Origin: Diacronema lutheri
Lineage: Eukaryota; Haptophyta; Pavlovophyceae; Pavlovales; Pavlovaceae
Reading direction: 5' to 3'
Assembly (NCBI GenBank): GCA_019448385.1
Contig: JAGTXO010000016.1
Location: 248,001-312,000, forward strand
DNA: 64,000 bases
The notes under the pieces were generated by a model. That model was not told where the DNA came from and did no database searches. It saw nothing but the letters and a program-made list of their open reading frames with translations. This document shows positions 1 to 9,900 of the stretch, piece after piece. Position 1 is the first letter of the stretch; every line of letters begins with the position of its first letter. Position numbers and translations under genes: made by a program.

Positions 1-1
1 G

Positions 2-3000
2 GGCTCAGTCGAGGGCGGCGCGTTCGGCGCCGTCGCCACGTTCGAGCTGCCGCGCCCGCCCGAGGGCGGAGAGCCCACCATGCTGCTCGCCGCCACCTTT
101 GACGGCGTCAAGGCGCGCGGCTGGCGGCTCGTCGTGCACGCGGCGCACGCGCCGCACGGCGCGGCGCGCAGCGGCGCAGCTGGCGCCGACGGGTCTGCCG
201 ATGTGCCGGCGCGCGCGGTTGAGGGCGCGGAGCCGCCCGCAGCGCGCGCCGCCTCCGTGGCGCGCGTCGCGATCGCGCGCGTCGAGCTGCTCGAGGCGGA
301 TGTGGCCCTCGATTCGCTTCAGCGCTTACACATTCTGCACAACTTGTGCGAAGCTATTCGCTCCGCCGATTGCGCGCCGCCCGCCGCGCACGCCGCGCCC
401 TGCGCCGGGCCGGGAGGCGCGCGCTGCGCGCTCGGCGCGCCCCGCGCGGACGGCGCTGCGAGCCCCCGCGCGGACGGTGCATGCACCGCTGCGCACGACG
501 CCGGCGTCTGCGGCTCGTCGGGCTGGGACGACGCCGCTGACGCGCCCGGATGGGCCGTGCCGCCTGGCTGCAGCGAGGCCGACCCGCCGTCCACCTGGCT
601 GCGCGCCGTGCTCGCGCCCGACTGCGAGCGGCTGCGCGCGCAGTACCTCGCAGTCCACCGATCGATGCACCGCGCGCATCGCGCTGCGCTCGACGGCGCG
701 ATGACCGCGACCGCGACGGCGGAAGCAGAGCTGCGCGCGCGGCGCGACGCGCGGCGCGTTATCGGCGCGGGCGGCGCGAGCATCGCGCCAGAGCCGTGGT
801 GGGCTGAGCTCCTCGGCTGGCTCGGCCGCGCGGCCGGCACGTCCGGCAGCGGCAGCGCGCTCGGCGGCCCGCCGCCCGCCGGCGCGTCGGACGGGCTCCT
901 TCGGCGCGCAGCTGATGAGATGGCGACGGCAGTGGAGCTCAACAACGCGGCGGGAGGCGGAGCGGGCGGCGGCATGGCCGGCGCGCCGCCATCGCTCGGC
1001 GTCGAGCTCGCCTCCCTCGCCGGCATGCGTCGCATGCTTGCTCGCGCGGCGGCCGAGCGCGCGAGCGCGCGCGCGGCGACGCTCGACGGCCTGTGCGCGC
1101 TCTCCGCCGAGCCGCCCGTTTCGGAAGTTTCCGAGAACCGCGAGTGCGGCCGGTGCCGCGTCGACTGGGGGCGGAGTGGGCCGGTGTGCGCGCACTGCCG
1201 GCTGGAGGATGTGCTCGAGGCGTACGAGGGCACGCTGCTCACGTTCCGGCGCGCGCGCAGGATCGAGGAGTTCTCCGCACTGGCGACATTTGCCGGAGGC
1301 GACGCGCTCGCGGCCGCGCTCGGCGGCGGCGGTGGTGGCGGCGGTGGTGGCGGCGGTGGTGCAAGCGGCGTCACGCGGGATGGTGCCGGCGCGGCGCGCT
1401 TGCCTCAGATCGGCGACAACGCGGGCGCGACGCGCAACAACCAGGGCACGGCGTTCATGGAGGAGGCGCCGGCGGTGAGGCGCGCGGAGCGCGCGCGCGC
1501 TGCCGTCTCCTCCCCCTTCCTCCCTCCCCCCCCCCCGCCCCCCCTCCCTCCCCTCTTTCTCTTCACGGCCTCTCAGCTTCCCCTATGCGCGAGCTCTTCA
1601 AAAGAAGAAAAAAACCAAGGCCTGGCTCGCGCGCACGCCCTGCGCCCTCCCCGTCCGCGCCGCGCCCACCGCCGCGACGCCCGCGCGCGCCCTGTCCGCA
1701 TATTTCATGATTTCTCTTCTCGTCTTGTCTCCTACACGGTGCCTCTGTCAGACGCACCTCCTGCGCGTGCTGCTGCGCACGGCGCGCGACCTCGCGCGCA
1801 GCGCGCACGCTGCGCCGCTCCTGCCGGCTCTCATCGCCGAGGGCGCCGCCGAGCTCGCGCTGCTCGACGCTGCTCGTCGCGAGCTGCGCTGGGCCAGGTG
1901 CGCGTGGCTCGCACACGCCGACCTTCTTTCAAAGCTCGACGAGCTCAACTCGGCAACGCTGGCATTGCGACTCGCAACGGACGCGGAGCTGAGCGCCGGA
2001 CTGTCCGCGGACGAGGCGCGGTACCTTGTCCCGCCCGCCGAGCTCGGCGCGCGCCTGCTCGAGCACGAGAGCGAGCGCGACGCCGCCGAGCGCGCGCTCG
2101 AGGCGGCGGTAGGGCAGCTGCGCTTTTTAAAGACGGTCGCGGCGGAGCAGGCGGCCGGCGATGGCGGCGGTGGGCGCGCGCCCGGCGACATCGCTGCCGT
2201 CGGTGGCGGCGGCAGCAGCCGTGAGCCGCCATCGCCGACCGCGCGCGCGTTGGAGTCGGGCGAGGCCGCGGCGGTCGCGCCGGCCGCTGACCGGGCGCGC
2301 GCGCTCGACGACGACGGCGGCGCGTGCGCGGCCAGCGCGCACGAGTGCGCGGTGTGCCGTGAGGTGGCCGGGTCGGAGCGGCGCGTGCTCGGCTGCGGGC
2401 ACTGGTTCTGCGAGCCGTGCGTCGACCTGCTCGTCCGGCGCTGCGCAAGTCCGGGCAGCGCCCTCCGCTGCCCAACCTGCCGCCGGCTGTGCGGCGCGGA
2501 ACATATTTACCGCGTTTCGGCGATGCCCAAGGCAGACGGCTCGGCGGCGGCGATGCCCGTCGAGGGCTCGTGGGGGACGAAGATCGCCGCCGTCGTCGGC
2601 GACATCCTCGCGCTGCGCGCCGCGCACGCGCGCGAGCTGAGCGCGCGCGCCGCCGCCGACGGCGCGCCCGCCGCCGACGGCGCGCTGCTCGCGCAGCGCG
2701 GCGGCGGTACCTCGGCGCGCGGGCCGGCTCCGAGCCCTAAGGTGCTCATCCTCTCGCACTGGGAGGATATGCTCGAGCTTGTCTCGCGCGCTCTGCGCGC
2801 CAACGACGTCCCCTTCTGCCGGCTGCAGGGCAGGCGATCCCTCGAGCCGACGCTCGCGCGCTTCAAGACTGACCCGGCCGTTACGGCGCTCCTCCTGCCG
2901 CTCAAGTCCGGCGCGAACGGCCTCAACCTCGTCGAGGCGCAGCACGTGATGCTCCTCGAGCCTGTGCTCAACCCGAAGCTCGAGGCGCAGGCGATCGGCC

Positions 3001-3726
3001 GTGTGCACCGCATCGGGCAGACGCAGCCAACGTTTGTGCACCGGTACGTCGCTGCTGCCGCCGCGCGCTGCGCTCAGCCCAGCGCCCTTTCCCGCGCGCA
3101 TGCGTTTGCTGCTTGCGTGTCCGTGCGCCCAACTTCCAAATTGGGCGCGTCTGCCTCACGGCGGAATGGCACCGCTGCAACGGTGGCTGGCGTTTTCCCC
3201 TGCTGTTAGCCGTTCGTAGCCCGTCCCCTTCGCGCACACCGCCCCCTCGCGTCTGATCCTGCCGCCCCCTCGCGTCTGATCCTGCCGCCCCCTCGCGTCT
3301 GATCCTGCCGCCCCCTCGCGTCTGATCCTGCCGCCCCCTCGCGTCTGATCCTGCCGCCCCCTCGCGTCTGATCCTTCCCTTCCGCTTTGCAGCTACGTCG
3401 TCCAATCGACTGTCGAGGCGCGCATCCGCACGTTGCTCAGGCGGAGGCACGTGCGCGGCGCGGCGGTGGCGGCGGAAGCGACCGAGGGCGGCGGGCACGA
3501 TGCAGGCTGGGGCGGCGTCGATGGCGGGGGCGGCGAGGACGAGAAGGGCGGCAACGGCTGCGGCTGCGAGGCGACCAACGACGCCGACGGCGACGACGGG
3601 GACTCCGACGCGAGTGACACCGAGGGCGGCAACGCAAAGGGCGCTGCCACCGCGCTGCGAGCCGGCCGGCAGAGCGACGTCGGCGGCCTGTCGATGGATC
3701 AGCTGCAGGCGCTGCTGTCCGAGTGA
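2..3726 (+). CDS. SHPRH: SHPRH-like E3 ubiquitin ligase / SNF2 helicase, 3' part (5' end outside window)
   Basis: Three exons: 2-1474, 1752-3043 and 3393-3726, joined in frame (GTGAGG...CTGTCAG and GTACGT...TTTGCAG introns). The reading frame is open to the left edge, so the start lies outside; 1032 aa are visible. Seen in order: a Cys cluster near 1143-1200 (CGRC...CAHC, followed by LEDVLEAYEG) of the kind found between the helicase halves of SHPRH; a helical stretch; a C3HC4 RING at 2345-2485 (CAVC, CGHWFC, CPTC); and the SNF2 C-terminal helicase lobe at about 2740-3060 with KSGANGLNL and the arginine-finger motif IGRVHRIGQ. The family polyubiquitinates PCNA in DNA-damage tolerance and acts in the nucleus. 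The last exon ends in a low-complexity Asp/Gly tail. The helicase lobe before the RING lies at or beyond the left edge. Family assignment rests on the RING-then-helicase-C order; a RAD5/HLTF relative is the main alternative. Confidence 0.85.
3240..3376. repeat. 23-bp tandem repeat, six copies, inside the last SHPRH intron
   Basis: A 23-bp unit (CGCCCCCTCGCGTCTGATCC plus TGC) repeats six times almost perfectly, starting at about 3241, 3264, 3287, 3310, 3333 and 3356. The last copy runs into the pyrimidine-rich 3' splice site. It lies wholly inside the intron 3044-3392, so copy number could vary without touching the protein. Confidence 0.9.
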
Positions 3727-3884
3727 CCCTTCGTCATGTGTGCCAGTGTACGTGTCAGCAAGCCAAAGTGCGCGCGCATCGCTAGCACACGGCCGGGAGC
3801 ATCTCCGCGCAGTGAGAAAGGCACTTTCGAGTGCCATCTTCGGATGCCCCAGCGCGGCGACGCACCGGCTTACTGCGCGCGCCG

Positions 3885-4200
3885 GCGCTTTTCAGGCCTC
3901 GACGAGCCGAGCTCCTCGGCCTGGCTGCTGCGGTCTTCGCTGGCGAGCTGCTCGATGATGGCTGCTCGGAGTTGCTCGACTGACTTGCGGTGCTAGATGA
4001 CACCGGAGAAAAACTTGCGAGCTTGCGGAGCGAGCCCTTGTTGAGCTGGCGCACGAACGTCTCGCCTTGCTCGCGGGCGGCGTGCTGTAGGCTGCTGCCA
4101 TCGTCGGTGTCGTCTGCGCGCGCTGGCCGCGCGTGGCCGGAAAGCAGCGCGCCGTTGTCGATTTTGATCGCGAAGCTGACCGCACCGTCGAATCGAGGAA
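3885..4200 (-). other. Coding-like stretch on the minus strand, possible exon or gene remnant
   Basis: The minus frame open from 4699 to 3782 contains a segment with balanced composition (FDGAVSFAIKIDNGALLSG, then ETFVRQLNKGSLRKLASF, then a Ser-rich stretch and a basic tail) unlike the Arg/Ala-only shadow frames around it. I do not recognise the family. No credible start or splice partner is visible; upstream the frame runs into the inverted repeat and the tandem repeats. It could be a last exon or a decayed gene. Confidence 0.25.
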
Positions 4201-4212
4201 GTGAGACCGCAG

Positions 4213-4281
4213 GCGTGGCGCACGGCATCCCGACGCAGACCGTAATAAAAAGGCTCGGCGTCGGGATGCCGTGCGCCACGC
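4213..4281. repeat. Perfect 24-bp inverted repeat with 21-bp loop
   Basis: The arms 4213-4236 and 4258-4281 are exact reverse complements (GCGTGGCGCACGGCATCCCG plus ACGC). The loop contains AATAAAAA, a polyadenylation-like hexamer, in an otherwise AT-poor region. As RNA this would form a very stable hairpin. It could be a small mobile-element remnant, a termination/processing structure or a simple palindrome. Confidence 0.9.
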
Positions 4282-4364
4282 ACTGAGGCTGGTGGCGGTC
4301 ACCAGCATTCGGAGCTGCAGCATTGATTTGAGGATACGCGCCGATCGCCACGCAAGAAGGCGCT

Positions 4365-4815
4365 GTCATCCATGCCGTCTGGCTCGCGAGTGGTTGTCCG
4401 CAGGCAAAGCCTGGTCGCGTCGCACGGGCGGCGCGGTGAGAGCAGCGCGGGCGGGCGGCTGTGAACGTAGCCACGTCGCTGCACATGTTTATCGCCTGCA
4501 GCAGCATGGCGTACCTGTCGGACTCGCGCCAAGGGGATATACCGTGGGCAGAGGACAAGAGCCGAGCGGCGCGCAGCAAGGCGCGCCCATCCATGCCGGC
4601 TGGCTCGCAAGCGTATGTCCGCAGGCAACGCCTGCGCGTGCCCGGTGGGGGGCGCAGCGTGGGCGGGTAGCATGTGAGCGTAGCTTCGTCGCCCCACATC
4701 TATGCAGCAACCCAGCGCACCTGCCGAACTCACGCCAAAGGCACATGCCGTGGACGAGCTGTGAGCGCCGGGCGCGACACACGGCGATGCCACGCACGCC
4801 GGCTGGCTAGGCCCC
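4365..4815. repeat. Degenerate direct repeat, period about 220 bp
   Basis: The segment starting CATCCATGCCGTCTGGCTCG near 4368 recurs at about 4590 (CATCCATGCCGGCTGGCTCG) and partially near 4790 (CACGCCGGCTGGCTAGG). Between them TGTGAACGTAGCCACGTCG (about 4460) recurs as TGTGAGCGTAGCTTCGTCG (about 4675), and CTCGCGCCAAGG recurs as CTCACGCCAAAGG. That gives two full, diverged units plus a partial third. No protein family is visible in any frame. Confidence 0.65.
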
Positions 4816-4908
4816 CCTGGGGCCCCGCCCGCCCAGACATGACAGTCGGCTTCCAAATAGTACTTATGCAATGGGGGTAATATAGTTCCAATCCGTTTGC
4901 GTTCACAA

Positions 4909-6750
4909 ATGTTGAGCCCACGACAACTCAGGCCAACCCTCAGCCCGCGGCAGCTCCGGCCGCTGCCCCCCGCGCGCACACGAGGCGGCGCGCACGCGCG
5001 CGGCGGCGAGGGTGGCGTGCGAGCGCGTGTGCCGCCGCTCACCGCGCCGCAAGCAGCGCAAGAAGCGCGGCGCGCGGCAGCGGCGCAGCTGCAGGCGCGC
5101 GCGCGCCGGTACCACGACGCGCGCGAGCTCGCCTTCTCGATGCGCGGGCTCGGCAGCGACCTCGCGTTTCTCGAGCCGCTTAGTCGTGGCGCAATTACGC
5201 GCCCGCCGTCGGCAAGCGCGCGCGGTACAGACGGGTCTGACGACGCGGCGGGCCTTGCGCGCGAGGTGCGCAGGCTGCGTGGCCAGCTTCGCGAGCTGCA
5301 GCCACTGCGCAAGGAGCTGCGCGCGCTCAAGCCGCTCGTGCATCAGCGTGAGACGGGCGCGCGCGCGTATCCACTTCCCGCCGGCGAGCTTGGCGGCGGA
5401 GGCGACGGCGCGAGCCTCGACGCGCTCGATGTCAGCCATTTCGGCGAGAGGCGGCCCGTAACTGATCATCCCGGCCGCCGTGGGCTGGCGCGCGCCGACG
5501 TCGCGCCGAGTGGGCTGCGCGCCTACCAGACGCCGCCGCCGCCCGCGCCACCGCGCACTGCGCCGCAGTCGGCACGAGCTGCGCGGCGCGTGGCGCACGG
5601 CGGCCGAGCGGCGGGCGCGACGCTGCCGTCCGCGCGGCAGGGCGCGGCGGCGCCCGTCGAACGCGCGCCAGTCCGCGCACACGAGGACGCCGAGGGTGAG
5701 TCCGACGGTGACGGCCGTTGGAAAGATGGCGGGCGCAACGGCGGCGGCGACAGCAATTGCATCGCGCACTCTTCCGCTGACGACGGCACGGAGGTAGACG
5801 CGGCCGGCGGCCCGGCGCTCGCCCGCGCACGGCTCGCAAAGACGGTTGCCGCGACGGTCAGCGTCGTCAAGACGGTGCGCGCGATCAAGCTGTCCATGCG
5901 CCCTCCTGACGCGATGCCAGTGCCGCCCAAGCCGTCCGACGCGGCCGGCGCAGCCGGCGCGGCCACCTTGGCGGGCGGCGCGCGCGGCGCAGATGCGAGC
6001 ACTTCCAGCTTCTTCGATTGTCTCGCGTCGAGAGAATCGAACGCCGTCGATGGTGGAGCGGGCGGCGGCGGCGCTGGAGCAGTCGGCGGCGGCGCTGGAG
6101 CAGTCGGCGGCGGCGCTGGAGCAGTCGGCGGCGGCGCTGGAGCAGTCGGCGGCGGCAGCACTGGCGGCGATGGCGGCGCGCCGCGAGCGAGCGCGCCGCC
6201 CGCGGGCCTGGCGAGCACGGTTATGAAGATGGAGATGGCGTCGATGCGAGCATTGCTCTCGGCGGCACGCGAAGATGGTGAGAAGGGCGTGGCGGAGGCG
6301 AGCGCGCTTCGCGCCGCGCTCGAGCACGCGCGCGGCGATGCGGCGGCGGCGAGCGCGGCTGCAGAGGCGCAGGCGGCGCTCGTCGCGGAACTGCGCGCCG
6401 AAGCCGCGAGCGCGCGCGAGCTCGCGGCGGCGAGCGAGCGCGCCGAGCATTCTGCGGCTGCGCGCATCGCATCACTCGAGGCGGAGCTTGGCGCGATGGC
6501 CGCTCGATTGGACGAGCGCGCGGGTGCGTTTGGCGGTGCGGCCGAGCCAGCGCCCGGCGCACTCGCCGCGCCGACGAGCGCGGCGCCCGAGCAGGACGCG
6601 CGCGGCCAGGCGCCCGCCCTGCCCACCGCAGCATCAGTGGCCGCGCCGCCCGCGCCGCGCGCGTCAGCTGCATCTGATTCGGTCGCGCCCACCGCAGCCT
6701 CGCTTGATGCAGATGCGCACGCTGGGACAGGGCGCGTGCCGTCCGCTTGA
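4909..6750 (+). CDS. Hypothetical coiled-coil protein with Gly/Ala repeats
   Basis: Single-exon frame from ATG 4909 to TGA 6748-6750, 613 aa; the frame opens upstream only through non-ATG codons. I do not recognise a family. Residues 1-35 are Pro/Arg-rich with a short internal duplication (LSPRQLRP twice). Around residues 50-160 there is an Ala/Arg/Leu-rich helical region (AREVRRLRGQLRELQPLRKE shape) that could form a coiled coil. The middle is disordered. Near 6060-6160 a 21-bp unit gives four copies of GAGAVGG. Residues about 440-545 are again heptad-like and Ala/Glu-rich (ALEAELGAMAARL type). The tail is low complexity. It lies head-to-tail downstream of the SHPRH gene and converges with the channel gene, whose stop is only 196 bp away. 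Confidence 0.65.
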   Translation: MLSPRQLRPTLSPRQLRPLPPARTRGGAHARGGEGGVRARVPPLTAPQAAQEARRAAAAQLQARARRYHDARELAFSMRGLGSDLAFLEPLSRGAITRPPSASARGTDGSDDAAGLAREVRRLRGQLRELQPLRKELRALKPLVHQRETGARAYPLPAGELGGGGDGASLDALDVSHFGERRPVTDHPGRRGLARADVAPSGLRAYQTPPPPAPPRTAPQSARAARRVAHGGRAAGATLPSARQGAAAPVERAPVRAHEDAEGESDGDGRWKDGGRNGGGDSNCIAHSSADDGTEVDAAGGPALARARLAKTVAATVSVVKTVRAIKLSMRPPDAMPVPPKPSDAAGAAGAATLAGGARGADASTSSFFDCLASRESNAVDGGAGGGGAGAVGGGAGAVGGGAGAVGGGAGAVGGGSTGGDGGAPRASAPPAGLASTVMKMEMASMRALLSAAREDGEKGVAEASALRAALEHARGDAAAASAAAEAQAALVAELRAEAASARELAAASERAEHSAAARIASLEAELGAMAARLDERAGAFGGAAEPAPGALAAPTSAAPEQDARGQAPALPTAASVAAPPAPRASAASDSVAPTAASLDADAHAGTGRVPSA

Positions 6751-6946
6751 GTATTGTGTGAGGGGCCAGAGGGAATGTGTCACCAGGGGGAGTGAAAGAA
6801 GCTCAACTTGATTTTACGACCCGGGTCGTACTCTCGGCCCCCTACTGGCCGGACCAGCCCGGACCGCGCCCTACATAGGACTCGCCTTCACTCAACAGAA
6901 GAAGTCTGTAACACAAGACCAGGTCACAAGACCATCAACATCAAGA

Positions 6947-9900
6947 TCAACATGCGGCGCGGTCTCTGTCGTGCTTGCCACCTGCTCCGCCGTCGCCGCC
7001 GCCGCGGGCGCCGTTGACCGACGGCCGCCGTAGATGCGGCTCTGCCTGCGCGCCGCTACCGCGGCGCGAAAAGAAGCGTTCCGGCGCGCGCGCATTGGTC
7101 GCCGCGTTGCGCTCCGCCACAGCCTGCGAACCGCGCGGCGTGAAATCGGTCTGCGCGAGCCGCTCAAGGTGCTTGGCGACGCCCGTCGTCAGCTCCATCA
7201 GATGTGCGAGCTGCACGCGCAAAACGGGCGCGGCGGGGCAATTTGGGGCGCGGCGGGCGCGGCGGGGTGGCGCGGCACATTAGCCGTGTATGCGACGGGC
7301 GCGCTCGCACGGCGCACGGCGCACGCGCGCGCGCGCGCGTGCACCCTTCGCTCGAGGTCGCCGACCATCGAGATGTCAAAGCGGTTCTCGACGGCGCGCG
7401 AGGCCCACGACGCGAGCGCCTCCTTGAGATCGCCGTGCACCATCCGCAGCCGCGCCGGGTGCGCGTCGGCATAGCTCTGCAGCTCGTGCCAAAACTTTGG
7501 GTACGCGTCGGTGAGCACCTCACCTTGGTCGACCTCGAGACGGAGCGCCCCCTCGACCATTCGGTGCATCCGGCTCGATGCGGCGCCCTGCTCTCGCACC
7601 CACTCGCAGAAGGCGCCCGTCTCGTCCGTCACGTCGCGCTGCACGTCTGTCTGCTTGGCCTCGACGTCCGCCTTGATCTCCTCGGTGTGCGTGAGCGTCA
7701 CCGCCATCGTCATCTCGTGCGAGCCGATCGGCACGCCGCGCGCGCGCAGCAGCGCGCGCACGATGGGCTGGTCGGGCGTGTCCTCGCGCTCAGCGTCGTC
7801 GAGCGCCGTGTTGCCGAAGAGGTCCTCCGCCGCCATGTTGATGCCCGGCTGTTCGAGGAGCAACGTGCACGCCGCGACGCGCGCGTTGGACGCGGCGAGG
7901 TGGAGCGGCGTGCGCTTGTCGTAGTCGGCCGTGTTGACCGAGCAGCGGTGCTTAATCAACCGCGAGAGCGTGTTCAAGTCGTCGGTGGCCGCGGCGTAGC
8001 ACATGTGCAGCGCCGCGTCGAAGGTGCCCATGAGCGCGCCGCGCGCGAGCAGCAGCTCGGACGTGTCGGCGTGCCGCTGGCTGAAGGCGTCATAGAGCGG
8101 CGTACGACCGCGTCGGTCGACCGCGTTCACGTCGGCCTTGGCGTCGATCAGCATGCGCGCAGCGGCCGTGTTGCCGTTGGATGCGGCCACGTGCAGCGCC
8201 GTGCGCAGCTCGTAGTTGCTCGCCGAGAAGTCCGTCTGGAAGCGCATGTGAAAGTCAAGCTCCTCGACGCGCTTCGGGTCGGCCGCGCAGTAGCAGAGCT
8301 GCTCCGACAGGTTCGTCGTGTCGCGGAATGCACCGTGCCGGTGGAGGAGCTCGGCGGCGGCGAGCTTGCGGTGGCGGAGCGCGTCGGCGAGCGGCGTGCC
8401 GTCGAAGCGGTCCTTGACGTTCACGTCCGCCTGCGCGACAATGAGCAGCTCGATCACCTTGATCTGGCCCTCGCACGCGGCGAGGTGCAGCGGCCGGCGC
8501 TTGTCGTAGTCGCCGCGGTTCACATCGATGCGGTTGGACGAGAGGATGCGCTGGATCTTCTCGAGGTCGCCCTTCGCCGCCGCCTCGCACAGCCGCACGA
8601 CGTGCATGTCCTCGCGCCGCTTCTTCGCCGTCGTGATCACCTGCGCGAGCAGAAACGGCGGATGGTAATGGGGAGGGGAGGGGTGGGCGTGCGGGCGGGC
8701 GCGTGAGCGCACGGCGCGCGCAGCGCCAGCGGGCGGCGTCAATGCCGCGTCGGCGGCGAGGCAAGGCGGCGAGGGGGCGTGGTGAGGCGGCGCGCGAGCG
8801 CTCGCGCGCGCCTTTTGAATCGCCTCCTCGTCCGTCTGCGCCGCGGTGAGAAGCGTGCCCGCCGCCGAGCCGGCCGTGGACGTCGCGCAGCGCGACGCGG
8901 TCTGGCTCTCGGACATCACGGAGCCGAGCGCGGACGACTTGGTACTTGACGCCTTCGACTTGCCCGAGCGGCCCGTGAGCATGCCTGAAACGGCCGCGTG
9001 TGAGCGCGGCAGCGTGCCGAGCAGCACGCCGCGCAGGCGCGTCAGCGTGCGCGGCGCGCGGCACGCGCCCTGGCGCGCGCGCGCGCGCGCGCGCGTGCGT
9101 ACCATCGTATTGCAGCATCGCGTTGTCCATCACCTTGTCCTCCTGCAGCGGGAAGGTCTTCAAGAGGATGCGGTATGAGTCGGCGGAGAGCACGAAGACG
9201 CGCGTCTCGACGTCCGACGCGGTGCGGCCGCTGTTGAAATGGCGGATACCAAAGACAAAGGCGAGGTCGCCGACCGTGTCGCTCGCCAGGGCGAGCTGCA
9301 GCTCGTTGTCGTCGTCCTCGTCGCCGCTGACGGTGCCCGGCGGGTTGGCACCCTGCCACAGCTCGACGGAGCCCGACTCGACGAAGAAGAGCTCCTTGCA
9401 CACCTCGCCCTCGCGGAAGAGCTGCGTCTCGGGCTCGAGCGCGCGCTCGCGCAGCAGCGACGAGAGGCGGTCGATGAAGGCATCGGAGCAACCGCGCAGC
9501 AGCTTGGCCTCGCCGATGAGCTGCCGGTTCGTGTGCCGGCTCACCTCGATCTGCAGCGCGATCGGCATCATGCCCGCGATGTCCTCGTCGCGCACCGACG
9601 AGAAGGACGCGTCGCGCAGCCGCGCGTGGAAGAAGCCCTCGACGTGCGCCTTGAGCTCGGCGGGCACGTCGATGTGCGTGAGGTACGCGTGGACGAGCTC
9701 GAGCTGGCCGCGCTTGCTTACAATCTCGTCGTCCTGCTTCATCACGAGCGCCGAGATGCCGCCCACCGCCCACGCGTACACGGTCATCGAGCAGATGAGC
9801 ATGAGCAGGTACGTGGCGATCTCGACATAGTTGGTTGGCAGGTGGTTGATGCCAAGGCCCGAGAGCATTGACAACGACAAATAGAGCGCGATCGAGTAGC

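Larger units (their letters stand above)
3727..4908. other. Intergenic region with repeats; no confident gene
   Basis: About 1.2 kb between the SHPRH stop and the next start. It holds a perfect inverted repeat (4213-4281), a degenerate tandem repeat (about 4365-4815) and a short stretch that reads like protein on the minus strand (about 3885-4200). The last 60 bases before 4909 are AT-richer (TAATATAG, CCAAATAG) and probably contain the promoter of the gene at 4909. Confidence 0.7.

Noticed and set aside
3240-3376. CRISPR-like array
   Set aside because: The 23-bp units are directly adjacent with no spacers and lie in a eukaryotic intron; they are a minisatellite.
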